Made by a program: the position numbers and the translations under genes
Assembly (NCBI RefSeq): GCF_002797895.1
Contig: NZ_PGES01000001.1
Span: forward strand, 558,001 to 622,000
Direction of reading: 5' to 3'
Source: Janthinobacterium sp. 67
GTDB lineage: Bacteria > Pseudomonadota > Gammaproteobacteria > Burkholderiales > Burkholderiaceae_D
Length of the DNA stretch: 64,000 nt
Notes under the pieces: model-generated
Databases searched by the model: none
Told to the model about the DNA's origin: nothing
What the model saw: only the letters and a program-made list of their open reading frames with translations
Shown: piece after piece, positions 9,010 to 17,463 of the stretch
Numbering within the stretch: the first letter of the stretch is position 1
How the letters are laid out: each line of letters starts with the position of its first letter

Positions 9010-9708
9010 ATGAATAAAGTTTATCCTGACGCCGCCTCGGCGCTGGCCGGTATCGTCCAAGATGGCCAGACCATCGCCGTCGGCGGCTTCGGCCTGTGCG
9101 GCATCCCCGAAGCCCTGATCGGCGCCTTGCGCGATTCGGGCGTGACGGGCCTGACGGCCATTTCCAACAATGCAGGCGTGGACGGCTTCGGCCTGGGCCA
9201 GTTGCTCACCACGCGCCAGATCAAGAAAATGATCGCTTCCTACGTGGGTGAAAACAAGGAATTCGCGCGCCAGTACCTGGCTGGCGAACTGGAACTGGAA
9301 TTCACGCCGCAAGGCACCCTGGCCGAGAAACTGCGCGCCGGCGGCGCCGGCATTCCTGCCTTCTTCACCAAGACGGGCGTGGGCACCATCGTTGCCGACG
9401 GTAAGGAAATCCGCGAATTCGATGGCGAGCAATATGTGATGGAACGCAGCCTCGTGGCCGACGTGGCGCTGGTCAAAGCCTACATGGCCGACCGCGCGGG
9501 CAATTTGGTCTATCGCAAGACGGCGCGCAATTTCAATCCGAACGTGGCCATGGCCGGCAAGATCACCATCGTCGAAGTGGAAAAACTGGTGGAAGTGGGC
9601 GAGATCGACCCGGACCAGGTCCACACGCCGAGCATCTTCGTGCACCGCATCGTGGTCAATGCGAATCCGGAAAAACGCATCGAGCAGCGCACCGTGCGCG
9701 CCGATTAA
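9010..9708 (+). CDS. scoA: 3-oxoacid CoA-transferase, subunit A
   Basis: A 232-residue alpha subunit of succinyl-CoA:3-ketoacid CoA-transferase, which activates acetoacetate (or a related 3-oxoacid such as 3-oxoadipate) with succinyl-CoA. The glycine-rich CoA-binding start VGGFGLCGIPEALI and the SNNAGVDGFGLGQLL segment are family signatures. An AGAGGG Shine-Dalgarno precedes the ATG. It is followed after 21 bases by subunit B. The acetoacetate and 3-oxoadipate versions are hard to separate by eye; absence of other pca genes favours acetoacetate. Confidence 0.92.
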   Translation: MNKVYPDAASALAGIVQDGQTIAVGGFGLCGIPEALIGALRDSGVTGLTAISNNAGVDGFGLGQLLTTRQIKKMIASYVGENKEFARQYLAGELELEFTPQGTLAEKLRAGGAGIPAFFTKTGVGTIVADGKEIREFDGEQYVMERSLVADVALVKAYMADRAGNLVYRKTARNFNPNVAMAGKITIVEVEKLVEVGEIDPDQVHTPSIFVHRIVVNANPEKRIEQRTVRAD

Positions 9709-9729
9709 ATACAAGATTGGGAGACGATA

Positions 9730-10380
9730 ATGGCTTGGACTAGAGATGAGATGGCCGCGCGCGCGGCGAAAGAATTGCAGGATGGCTTTTATGTGAACCT
9801 GGGCATCGGCTTGCCGACCCTGGTGGCGAACTATGTGCCGGAGAACATCGAAGTATTTCTGCAGTCGGAAAACGGCTTGCTGGGCATCGGCCCGTTCCCC
9901 ACGGAAGATGAAGTCGACGCCGACCTGATCAACGCCGGCAAACAGACGGTGACGGCCTTGCCCGGCGCCGCCTACTTCAGCTCGGCCGATTCGTTCGGCA
10001 TGATTCGCGGCGGCAAGATCAACCTGGCCATCCTGGGCGCCATGCAAGTGTCGGAAAAGGGCGACCTGGCGAACTGGATGATCCCAGGCAAGATGGTCAA
10101 GGGCATGGGCGGCGCGATGGACCTCGTCGCCGGCGTCAAGCGCGTCGTCGTGCTGATGGAACACGTGGCCACGGCCAAGGATGGCACGACGTCGCACAAG
10201 CTGCTGAAACAGTGCGACTTGCCGCTGACGGGCGTGGGCGTGGTCGATGTCATCATCAGCGACCTGGGCGTCATCGACGTGACGGAAAACGGCTTGAAGC
10301 TGGTGGAACTGGCGCCGGGCGTGACCAAGGAGCAGGTGCAGGCGGCCACGGGCGCGGAACTGGACGTTTCCGCCGTGTAA
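9730..10380 (+). CDS. scoB: 3-oxoacid CoA-transferase, subunit B
   Basis: A 216-residue beta subunit. It contains the catalytic glutamate in [11 protein letters not shown], the start region [17 protein letters not shown], and [17 protein letters not shown], all typical of family I CoA-transferases. It forms one transcription unit with scoA, ended by a strong hairpin with a T-run at 10405-10433. Confidence 0.93.
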   Translation: MAWTRDEMAARAAKELQDGFYVNLGIGLPTLVANYVPENIEVFLQSENGLLGIGPFPTEDEVDADLINAGKQTVTALPGAAYFSSADSFGMIRGGKINLAILGAMQVSEKGDLANWMIPGKMVKGMGGAMDLVAGVKRVVVLMEHVATAKDGTTSHKLLKQCDLPLTGVGVVDVIISDLGVIDVTENGLKLVELAPGVTKEQVQAATGAELDVSAV

Positions 10381-10404
10381 GCAACGGATATTGCTGGTGA
10401 AGCG

Positions 10405-10433
10405 GGGCGGACAGCGATGTCCGCCCTTTTTTT
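10405..10433 (+). terminator. Rho-independent terminator of scoAB
   Basis: An 8-base-pair stem GGGCGGAC/GTCCGCCC (10405-10412 with 10419-10426) has a 6-base loop and is followed by a run of seven T. The T-run reaches the stop codon of the convergent DoxX gene. Confidence 0.85.
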
Positions 10434-10842
10434 ATGCGCTCGCCTTGCCGCGCAATGCGTCCAGGCTGTAGGCGCCGGCGCCCGCTACCGCGAAGTACAG
10501 GAAGGTGAAGCAATACATGACGGCCATTTCGCCGCCGTTCAGGATGGGCAAAAAACCGGCTGGCGCGTGCGCCATGAAATAGGCGGCCGCCATCTGGCCC
10601 GACAGGATGAAGGCGACGGGGCGTGTGAACAGGCCGACCAGCAGCAAGGTGCCGCCGACCAGCTCGATGATGCCGGCCGCGCCCATCACGGAAAACAGTT
10701 GCAGGCCGTCGAACATGGCCACGTGCGGCGCGCCGAACAGCTTGGCCGTGCCGTGTTGCAGGAAGAGAAAGCCGAGGATGATGCGCAGCAGGCCCAGCAG
10801 GCGTGGGCTCCAGGTGGCGTAAAAGGCGGGCGAGAGGGACAT
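10432..10842 (-). CDS. DoxX family membrane protein
   Basis: A 136-residue inner-membrane protein with about four hydrophobic helices and the DoxX signature LRIILGFLFLQHGTAKLFG followed by GAAGIIELVGGTLLLVGLFTRPVA. The ATG at 10842 is preceded by GGAG at a 5-base spacing, which decides it over a TTG 15 bases upstream. DoxX proteins are linked to thiosulfate/quinone or oxidative-stress functions in some organisms, but the role here cannot be given. Confidence 0.85.
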   Translation of the reverse strand: MSLSPAFYATWSPRLLGLLRIILGFLFLQHGTAKLFGAPHVAMFDGLQLFSVMGAAGIIELVGGTLLLVGLFTRPVAFILSGQMAAAYFMAHAPAGFLPILNGGEMAVMYCFTFLYFAVAGAGAYSLDALRGKASA

Positions 10843-11023
10843 GAGTGCTCCATTCAAAAGTGAAGATGGTTCGGTGTCAGGCTTGCATTAACGCAATGTC
10901 ATTATGCGGGAGCCTGGCGGCGAAAAGTAAGCAGTACTGTAATGGTTTTTCATTCATTGATCATCGTGATAAATATTGATGCATGATTTACTCTGTGTTG
11001 ATGATGCGAGAAGCCCGCGCGCA

Positions 11024-11031
11024 ATAAAAAA
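11024..11031. repeat. Left copy of the 8-bp target-site duplication
   Basis: ATAAAAAA directly abuts the left inverted repeat of the insertion sequence and is repeated exactly at 12092-12099. Confidence 0.9.
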
Positions 11032-12091
11032 GGCTCTGTCATCGGCAAGTAGGGGAAAAGTCGGAATCTTCCTGTGGCCGTGCTGTCTGACTCTGCATAC
11101 TCACTCTGCGGGAGCCAATCATGCGGCCAGACGAATGGATCAGTTTTATCGCGCAGTTTGCCCGGTTGAGTCAACGCCAGCGGCAGGCAGGCATTGCCCT
11201 GCTGCATGGTAACTCTCCACACGACGCGACCATCGCGCTGCTGGAAAGTGTGGTCCAACCGCGATTGGCCTGTCCCGCCTGCCACTCGGCGCACTTGCAC
11301 CGGCACGGCCATGCGCACGGCTTGCAACGCTACCGTTGCGTGCCGTGCGGCCGTACCTTCAATGCGCTCACCGGCACGCCGCTGGCCCGCTTGCGCCACA
11401 AGGCGCTGTGGCTCGACTACGCCGATTGTCTGCTGGCATCGGATTCCGTCCGCAAGGCGGCATTGCAGCTGGGCGTGCACCGCAACACCACCTTTCGCTG
11501 GCGCCACCGGTTTTTATCGCTGGCAAGGACGGACCGGCCGCACGGCCTGCACGGCATCGCCGAAGCGGACGAGCTGTATCTGCTGGAATCGGAAAAGGGC
11601 GCCAGAACAATGACGCGTCCGGCCCGCCGCCGGGGCGGCCATGCCCACAAGCGCGGCATTTCCAATGAACAAGTCTGCATCCTAGTGGCGCGCGACCGCA
11701 CGGGGCAGACCCTGGATTTCGTCACGGGCAAAGGGGCGCTGACGCAGGCGCAGCTGCATCGCTGTTTATTGCCCGTCATCGACAAGGACGTGCTGCTGGT
11801 CACCGATGGCCATGCCGCCTACCGGGCTTTTGCGAGGGAAGCGGGCATCAGTCACCAGGCTGTCAACTTGCGCGCCGGCATCCGCGTGCAGGGCGCCGCC
11901 CATGTGCAGAACGTCAATGCGTATCACAGCCGATTGCGACAATGGCTGGGCCCGTTTCACGGCGTGGCGACGCGCTATCTGCCGAACTACCTGGGATGGC
12001 GCTGGATCCTCGATGCCAGGCGCATCCGCTCACCCGAAACGTTATTGAAGGCAACATTGGGCGCATTCCCACATCTGACGGTGACATAGCC
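11032..12091 (+). mobile_element. IS1595-family insertion sequence (complete)
   Basis: A 1060-base element. Its ends are imperfect inverted repeats: GGCTCTGTCATCGGC at 11032 and, on the other strand from 12091, GGCTATGTCACCGTC, matching at 17 of the first 24 positions. It is flanked by an identical 8-bp AT-rich duplication (ATAAAAAA), the length expected for IS1595 elements. It carries one intact transposase gene whose TAG stop lies inside the right repeat. The exact target duplication suggests the insertion has not been rearranged since. Confidence 0.92.
11121..12089 (+). CDS. IS1595-family (ISXO2-like) transposase
   Basis: A 322-residue transposase. Residues about 48-75 form a zinc ribbon (CPACHS ... 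YRCVPCGRTF). A helix-turn-helix-like part follows (SVRKAALQLGVHRNTTFRWRHRF). The ISXO2-like DDE/DDN catalytic domain has EADELYLLESEKG, LLVTDGHAAYRAF and NAYHSRLRQWLGPFHGVATRYLPNYLGW. The frame is uninterrupted from start to stop, so the element may be active. Confidence 0.92.
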   Translation: MRPDEWISFIAQFARLSQRQRQAGIALLHGNSPHDATIALLESVVQPRLACPACHSAHLHRHGHAHGLQRYRCVPCGRTFNALTGTPLARLRHKALWLDYADCLLASDSVRKAALQLGVHRNTTFRWRHRFLSLARTDRPHGLHGIAEADELYLLESEKGARTMTRPARRRGGHAHKRGISNEQVCILVARDRTGQTLDFVTGKGALTQAQLHRCLLPVIDKDVLLVTDGHAAYRAFAREAGISHQAVNLRAGIRVQGAAHVQNVNAYHSRLRQWLGPFHGVATRYLPNYLGWRWILDARRIRSPETLLKATLGAFPHLTVT

Positions 12092-12099
12092 ATAAAAAA
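12092..12099. repeat. Right copy of the 8-bp target-site duplication
   Basis: ATAAAAAA immediately follows the right end of the IS and matches 11024-11031 base for base. It is also the T-tract (read on the minus strand) of the dctA terminator. Confidence 0.9.
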
Positions 12100-12124
12100 A
12101 GCCCCGCAGATCGCTCTGCGGGGC
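12094..12124 (-). terminator. Rho-independent terminator of dctA
   Basis: A perfect 10-bp stem GCCCCGCAGA/TCTGCGGGGC with loop TCGC (12101-12124) is followed, reading the minus strand, by seven T. The IS inserted at the end of this T-tract and duplicated it, leaving the terminator intact. Confidence 0.88.
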
Positions 12125-12145
12125 TTCCAATGGAGAGAGTAGGGC

Positions 12146-13447
12146 TTATTTGACGATATTGACGGTCGGTGCAACGTAGGCGTCTTCCGTCGGGTGGGTC
12201 GGATGGGCCAGCTCGCTGTGCAGCTTGTCCATGTCCAGTTCCTTTTCCCATTTCGACACGACGATGGTGGCCACGCCGTTGCCGACGAAATTGGTCAGCG
12301 CGCGGCATTCGCTCATGAAGCGGTCGATGCCCAGGATCAGCGCCATGCCGGCCACGGGGATCGTCGGCACCACGGCCAGGGTCGCGGCCAGCGTGATGAA
12401 GCCGGCGCCCGTGATGCCGGACGCGCCTTTCGAGGTCAGCATCGCCACGCCCAGGATGGTCAGTTCCTGCCAGATGGTCAGGTCGGTATTCGTTGCTTGC
12501 GCAACGAACAGGGCAGCCATGGTCATGTAGATGTTGGTGCCGTCCAGGTTGAACGAGTAGCCGGTAGGTACGACCAGGCCGACGACTGGCTTGGAGCAGC
12601 CCAGGCGCTCGAGTTTCTTCATCAGGGCCGGCAGGGCCGATTCCGACGAGCTCGTGCCCAGCACGATCAGCAGTTCTTCCTTGATATACAGCAAGAAGCG
12701 GCCGATGGAGAAGCCCGTGTATTTGGCGATGGCGCCCAGCACGACGAAGACGAACAAGAAGCAGGTCAGGTAGAACGAGCCCATCAGCTTGGCCAGCGGG
12801 ATCAGCGATGCCAGGCCGTATTTGCCGATGGTAAAGGCCATCGCGCCGAACGCGCCGACGGGAGCGACTTTCATGATGATGTTGACCATGCCGAAGATGG
12901 CATGCGACAGCTCGTCGATCAGCTTGGTGACGGGACGGCCGCGCTCTCCCAGCAGGGACAGCGAAAAGCCGAACAGGATGGCGATCAGCAGTACTTGTAG
13001 GATGTCGCCCTTGGCGAAGGCGTCGACGAAGGTCTTCGGGATGATGTTCATCAGGAAGTCGATGGTCGACAGGCCTTCGGCATGCGTGTATTGCGCGATC
13101 GACTTGGCGTCCAGGTGGGCCGGATCGGCGTTGAAGCCGGCGCCCGGTTTGAGGATGTTAGCAACCAGCAAGCCGATGGCCAGCGCGAAGGTGGAGACCA
13201 CTTCGAAGTACAGCAGCGCCTTGCCGCCCACTCGGCCGATTTTCTTGACGTCCTGCATGCCCGCGATGCCGGAGACCACGGTACAGAAAATCACCGGGGC
13301 GATGATCATCTTGATCAGTTTGATAAAGCCGTCGCCCAGCGGTTTCATGTCGACGGCGTTCGAAGGGTAGAACACCCCCAGCAGCACGCCGGCGACGATG
13401 GCGAACAGCACCTGTACGTACAGGATTTTATAGAATGGTTTTTTCAC
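12146..13447 (-). CDS. dctA: C4-dicarboxylate:cation symporter DctA
   Basis: A 433-residue inner-membrane transporter of the DAACS family that imports succinate, fumarate and malate with H+ or Na+. GTG at 13447 is the start ([21 protein letters not shown]), 7 bases after AGGAG. Visible signatures are the serine-rich reentrant loop [33 protein letters not shown], and [17 protein letters not shown]. There is no dctBD two-component pair in the window and no convincing sigma-54 site upstream. Confidence 0.95.
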   Translation of the reverse strand: MKKPFYKILYVQVLFAIVAGVLLGVFYPSNAVDMKPLGDGFIKLIKMIIAPVIFCTVVSGIAGMQDVKKIGRVGGKALLYFEVVSTFALAIGLLVANILKPGAGFNADPAHLDAKSIAQYTHAEGLSTIDFLMNIIPKTFVDAFAKGDILQVLLIAILFGFSLSLLGERGRPVTKLIDELSHAIFGMVNIIMKVAPVGAFGAMAFTIGKYGLASLIPLAKLMGSFYLTCFLFVFVVLGAIAKYTGFSIGRFLLYIKEELLIVLGTSSSESALPALMKKLERLGCSKPVVGLVVPTGYSFNLDGTNIYMTMAALFVAQATNTDLTIWQELTILGVAMLTSKGASGITGAGFITLAATLAVVPTIPVAGMALILGIDRFMSECRALTNFVGNGVATIVVSKWEKELDMDKLHSELAHPTHPTEDAYVAPTVNIVK

Positions 13448-13831
13448 GAGTGGTCTCCTCTTGCGGGTTGATGCTGCGATCATCCGCCCATTGCCGGGCC
13501 GGCTCAATTGTGGATAACCGCAGATATGCATTTTCGCTATATCGGGTATTGCGCCATGGCGGGCGTGCCAGTAATGTGCTGCGGCGCAGCATTTCAGCCG
13601 CGCGCTTGGAGCATTGCCCGCGCTGCGCTACACTGCCGTAGCGTCGCGCGCGAGGCAGCCGGCAAATCGCCGGTTTCTTTGTTTTTTACTACCAAATAAC
13701 GACGCCGGACAAAACCGTAGCGGGCGGAAGGGAGTTGTGGCCGAGAAGCGCAACCGTACTGAAGTACGGTGAGCATCGCAGGCCGCAACCACCGACGCGC
13801 AGCAGGTTTTCTCCGGTGTTAAAGGAATGGC
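13448..13831. other. 384-base intergenic region upstream of the alpha/beta hydrolase
   Basis: The dctA side has only its Shine-Dalgarno and a promoter region I cannot define. The second half holds a nested, highly complementary structure described separately (13702-13818). A short AAAGGA ribosome site precedes the hydrolase ATG. No convincing small gene is seen. Confidence 0.5.
13702..13818 (+). ncRNA. Nested hairpin structure, candidate structured RNA or intergenic repeat
   Basis: Three nested arms are visible. The outer arm is ACGCCGGA-C-AAAACC (13702-13716) with GGTTTT-C-TCCGGTGT (13805-13818), broken by one C/C mismatch and containing one G-U pair. The middle arm is GTTGTGGCC (13734-13742) with GGCCGCAAC (13781-13789), one G-U pair. 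The inner hairpin is ACCGTAC-TGAA-GTACGGT (13753-13770). The structure ends 13 bases before the hydrolase start. Whether it is a 5' leader, a terminator or a genus-wide intergenic repeat is unknown. Confidence 0.4.
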
Positions 13832-14713
13832 ATGATCGAAGCGAGCATCAAATCCGTGCAGTGCATTTCCCCCGCAGGCTTGCATACCATGTCCTACAAG
13901 GAGTGGGGCGCGCCAGACAATCCGAACGTGCTCGTCTGCGCCCATGGCGTCACGCGCGTGGCGGACGACTTCGACAACCTGGCGCGCGCCATGGCCAGCG
14001 ATTACCGCGTGATCTGCCCCGACGTGGTGGGCCGCGGGCGCTCTGGCTGGCTGGCCAATCCCCAGTTCTACCGCGTGCCGCAATATGTGAGCGACATGGT
14101 GACCCTGCTGGCGCGCGTGCTGGCCAATGGCGAGCGCCAGACGGTGGACTGGTTCGGCACCTCGATGGGCGGCTTGATCGGCTTGGGCCTGGCGTCCCTG
14201 CCGCACAGCCCGATCAGCAAGCTGGTCCTGAACGATATCGGCCCGACCCTGGCGCCGGAAGCCTTGCAGCGCATCGGCGACTACATCGGCCAGGACTTGC
14301 GTTTCGAAACGTTCGAGCAGGGCGCCAAGTTTGTGCGCGACGTGTCCGCCAGCTTCGGCCCGCACACGGATGCGGAATGGCATAAACTGGCGGTCGATGT
14401 GTTGCGGCAAGACAAGGATGGCCGTTGGCGCCGCCACTATGATATGGGGCTGGCCATGCCGTTCCGCTCGGCCACGCCGGAATCGGCGGCCAGCGACGAA
14501 GCCATGCTGTGGGCCGCGTACGATGCCGTGCGCTGCCCCACTTTGCTGGTGCGCGGGTCGGAATCCGATCTGCTGTCGCACGCGACGGCCACGCTGATGC
14601 TGGGCCGTGGCCCGAAAGCGGAACTGGTGGAAATCGCCGGCGTGGGCCACGCGCCCACTTTCGTCCACGACGACCAGATCGCCATCGCGCGCAAGTTTTT
14701 GCTGGGTAAATAA
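13832..14713 (+). CDS. Alpha/beta-fold hydrolase
   Basis: A 293-residue hydrolase. The core has VLVCAHGVTR (oxyanion region), ICPDVVGRGRSGW, the nucleophile elbow WFGTSMGGLIGL (Ser), an acid in VRGSESDLL, and the catalytic His in GVGHAPTF. No signal peptide is present, so it is cytoplasmic. It is followed by a RidA-family gene and relA on the same strand with gaps of 46 and 40 bases, probably one operon. The substrate is not deducible. Confidence 0.88.
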   Translation: MIEASIKSVQCISPAGLHTMSYKEWGAPDNPNVLVCAHGVTRVADDFDNLARAMASDYRVICPDVVGRGRSGWLANPQFYRVPQYVSDMVTLLARVLANGERQTVDWFGTSMGGLIGLGLASLPHSPISKLVLNDIGPTLAPEALQRIGDYIGQDLRFETFEQGAKFVRDVSASFGPHTDAEWHKLAVDVLRQDKDGRWRRHYDMGLAMPFRSATPESAASDEAMLWAAYDAVRCPTLLVRGSESDLLSHATATLMLGRGPKAELVEIAGVGHAPTFVHDDQIAIARKFLLGK

Positions 14714-14759
14714 TAGGCAGTAACGCTGTACCGATTTTGAAACAACCGAAAGAAGAAGC

Positions 14760-15110
14760 ATGGAAATTACACGACTGCACGTAGGCAAACGCCTCTCCGA
14801 AGTAGCGATACACAACAGCACCATCTACCTGGCTGGCCAGATCGCCGAAGACACGACGCAAGGCATCGTCGGCCAGACGCGCGAAGTGCTCGGCCACGTC
14901 GATCGTCTGCTGATGGAAGCGGGCAGCGACAAGACTTGCATTCTGTCGTGCCAGATCTACATCGCCGACATGAAAGACTTTGCCGGCATGAATGAAGTGT
15001 GGGACGACTGGGTCGCCTCGGGCCACACGCCGCCGCGCGCCACGGTGGAAGCGAAACTGGCCAATCCGGCATGCCTGGTTGAAATCGTCATCATCGCTGC
15101 AGAACGTTAA
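14760..15110 (+). CDS. RidA/YjgF/YER057c/UK114-family protein
   Basis: A 116-residue small trimer-forming protein. Typical features are the start GKRLSEVAIHNSTIYLAGQIAED and the end PPRATVEAKLANPACLVEIVIIAAE, including the arginine (PPRAT) and glutamate used by RidA-type imine deaminases. RidA hydrolyses reactive enamine/imine intermediates such as 2-aminoacrylate. Subfamily, and whether it acts as a deaminase, are uncertain. It lies between the hydrolase and relA. Confidence 0.85.
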   Translation: MEITRLHVGKRLSEVAIHNSTIYLAGQIAEDTTQGIVGQTREVLGHVDRLLMEAGSDKTCILSCQIYIADMKDFAGMNEVWDDWVASGHTPPRATVEAKLANPACLVEIVIIAAER

Positions 15111-15150
15111 GTTATCACGCTGTTCAGTCATTCAGTTTATAAGGTAATAC

Positions 15151-17403
15151 ATGGTTTCCATCTCGGCCCCGAATAGCGCCACATCGGAACAACTGGTAGA
15201 GGGCTTGAGTGCGCCGGACAGCGCGCGCGTGCTGGATGCGCTCGCGTATGCCACCGAAGCGTATGGCGACAAGCAGACCTTCGCGGGCCGCTCCGCGCTG
15301 GAGTTCGCCATCGGCGTGGCCACCACCCTGGCCTTCCTGCGCAGCGATGCGGAAACGCGCATTGCCGGCCTGATGTTCGAGCTGACCCTGCTGGAACCGG
15401 ACACGGCGGCCGACATCGAACCGCGCTTCGGCAAGCAGGTGTGCGACCTGGCAACAGGCGTGCGCCAGCTGATCCGCCTGCGCGCGCTGACCCAGGCGCA
15501 GCATGGCGGCACGGCCGGACGGGGCAAGAATGCGGCGCAGCAAGCCGTGGCCCAGGTGGAAACCTTGCGCAAGATGCTGCTGGCGATGGCGTCCGACATG
15601 CGTGTCGTGCTGGTGCGCCTGGCGTCCTGCGTGACGACCTTGCGTTATTTCGCCGACTTGAAGCTGTACAACGACATGACCTACGAGTACGGCAAGGAAA
15701 CCCTGGACCTGTACGCGCCGCTGGCCAACCGCCTCGGCATCTGGCAGCTGAAATGGGAACTGGAAGACTTGTCGTTCCGCTTCATCGAGCCTGAAGCGTA
15801 TAAACGCATCGCCAAGATGCTGGAAGAAAAGCGCATGATGCGCGAGGGTTTCGTTGCCTCGGCGATTTTGCGCCTGCAGACGGAGCTGGCGTCGGCCGGT
15901 ATCCAGGCGGAAGTGTTTGGCCGCCCGAAACACATTTACAGCATCTGGAACAAGATGCGCGGCAAGGAGCTGGACTTTACGGCCCTGTACGACGTGCGCG
16001 CCTTCCGCGTCATCGTTGCCGACGTGAAAACCTGCTACACGGTGCTGGGCGTGGTCCACAATATCTGGACCCCCATCCCGAAAGAATTCGACGATTACAT
16101 TTCGCGGCCGAAACCGAACGGTTACCAGTCGCTGCACACGGTGGTGACGGCCGAGGATGGCCGGCCGCTGGAAGTGCAAATCCGCACGAATGAAATGCAC
16201 AGCTTTGCCGAATACGGCGTGGCCGCGCACTGGCGCTACAAGGAAGAGGGCGGCTCGAATTTTGCCGGCCAAAAATACGACGAAAAGATCGCCTGGCTGC
16301 GCCAGCTGCTGGCCTGGAAAACCGAGGTGGCCGACGCCGTCGTGGGCCAGGAAGAAATCCAGCGCGAATGGGTGGAAAAGCTCAAATCGGCCACCCTGGA
16401 CGACCGCATCTTCGTCATGACGCCGCAGGCGCGCGTGCTGGAATTGCCCGTCGGCGCCACGCCCGTCGATTTTGCCTATCATTTGCACACGGACGTGGGC
16501 CACCGCTGCCGTGGCGCCAAGGTCGACGGCATCATGGTGCCCCTGAATACGCAATTGAAAAACGGCCAGACCTGCGAAATCATCACGGCCAAGGGCGCGC
16601 CGGGTACGGCCGGACCGTCGCGCGACTGGCTCAGCGCCGGCTACGCCGTCAGCACGCGCACGCGCTCGAAAATCCGTGCCTGGTTCCATGCGATCGACAT
16701 GCAGGAAACCCTGGCCCACGGCCGCGCGCTGGTGGAAAAGTCCTTGCAGCGCGAAGGCAAGACGGCCGTCAACCTCGAAGCGCTGGCGCAAAAGCTGGGC
16801 TTTGCGAAAGTCGACGAGCTGTTCCTGTCGGTCGGCAAGGATGAATTCAGCTTGCGCCACGTGGAGCAGGCGCTGCACGACAATGGCGAAGTGGTGGTGC
16901 CGGAAGACGCCGTGCTGGTCGGCAAAAGCCGTGCTTCCAGCGTGGAACAGGGCGCCAAGTCCGGCGTGCTGGTGGTGGGCACGGAAGGCTTGATGACGGT
17001 CTTGGCCAAGTGCTGCAAGCCGGCGCCGCCGGACAGCATCGTCGGTTTCGTCACGCGCGGCAAGGGTGTGTCGATTCACCGCGCCACCTGCAAGAATTTC
17101 GAGGAAATGCGCGCCAAGGCGCCCGAGCGCGTGATCTTCACGGAGTGGGGCAGCACGGGCGGGCACGACACCGTGTATCCGGTCGACATCTTTATTCTCG
17201 CCGGCGACCGCCAGGGCTTGCTGCGCGACATTTCCGAAATCTTTTCGCGCGAAAAGATCAACGTCATCGGCGTCAATACCCAAAGCGCCAAGGGCCAGGC
17301 CCGCATGACCTTCACGGCCGAGATCAGCTCGACGGCGCAGTTGCTGAAGGCGCTGAATGTGATCAAGGATGTCAGTGGCGTGCTTGAGGCTCGGCGTAGC
17401 TAG
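15151..17403 (+). CDS. relA: (p)ppGpp synthetase RelA
   Basis: A 750-residue stringent-response enzyme that makes (p)ppGpp on starved ribosomes. The N-terminal HD hydrolase-like domain lacks the HD pair (FELTLLEPD where SpoT has HD-E-D), which argues for synthetase-only RelA. The synthetase domain has YDVRAFRVIV, KPNGYQSLHTVV and EVQIRTNEMHSFAEYGVAAHWRYK. TGS (RIFVMTPQARVLELPVGATPVDFAYHLH), a zinc-finger-like region (KCCKPAPPDSIVGFVTRGKGVSIHRATC, broken here only for reference) and a C-terminal ACT domain (YPVDIFILAGDRQGLLRDIS) follow. A start 27 bases into a leader after the RidA gene is used. Confidence 0.94.
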   Translation: MVSISAPNSATSEQLVEGLSAPDSARVLDALAYATEAYGDKQTFAGRSALEFAIGVATTLAFLRSDAETRIAGLMFELTLLEPDTAADIEPRFGKQVCDLATGVRQLIRLRALTQAQHGGTAGRGKNAAQQAVAQVETLRKMLLAMASDMRVVLVRLASCVTTLRYFADLKLYNDMTYEYGKETLDLYAPLANRLGIWQLKWELEDLSFRFIEPEAYKRIAKMLEEKRMMREGFVASAILRLQTELASAGIQAEVFGRPKHIYSIWNKMRGKELDFTALYDVRAFRVIVADVKTCYTVLGVVHNIWTPIPKEFDDYISRPKPNGYQSLHTVVTAEDGRPLEVQIRTNEMHSFAEYGVAAHWRYKEEGGSNFAGQKYDEKIAWLRQLLAWKTEVADAVVGQEEIQREWVEKLKSATLDDRIFVMTPQARVLELPVGATPVDFAYHLHTDVGHRCRGAKVDGIMVPLNTQLKNGQTCEIITAKGAPGTAGPSRDWLSAGYAVSTRTRSKIRAWFHAIDMQETLAHGRALVEKSLQREGKTAVNLEALAQKLGFAKVDELFLSVGKDEFSLRHVEQALHDNGEVVVPEDAVLVGKSRASSVEQGAKSGVLVVGTEGLMTVLAKCCKPAPPDSIVGFVTRGKGVSIHRATCKNFEEMRAKAPERVIFTEWGSTGGHDTVYPVDIFILAGDRQGLLRDISEIFSREKINVIGVNTQSAKGQARMTFTAEISSTAQLLKALNVIKDVSGVLEARRS

Positions 17404-17428
17404 TCTTTGCACCCCAAGGACAGATGCC

Positions 17429-17455
17429 GGGGTCGTACCCTGAGGGTACGACCCC
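17429..17455. repeat. GGGGTC-type palindrome, copy 1 (between relA and the cation efflux gene)
   Basis: GGGGTCGTACCC-TGA-GGGTACGACCCC is a perfect 12-base inverted repeat. It is embedded in a second outer pair, CAAGGAC and GTCCTTG. It lies between the convergent 3' ends of relA and the czcD-like gene and could act as a two-way terminator. It belongs to the same family as 19423, 37402 and 49076. Confidence 0.8.
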
Positions 17456-17463
17456 AGTCCTTG

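Noticed and set aside
13448..13600. Sigma-54 promoter for dctA
   Set aside because: TGGCAC is present on the minus strand but the matching GC at the required spacing is not, so a DctD-type promoter is not supported.
15124..17412. A 762-codon open frame on the minus strand across relA
   Set aside because: It mirrors the relA codons, has the composition typical of antisense frames in GC-rich DNA, and shows no domain. relA on the plus strand has all expected motifs.
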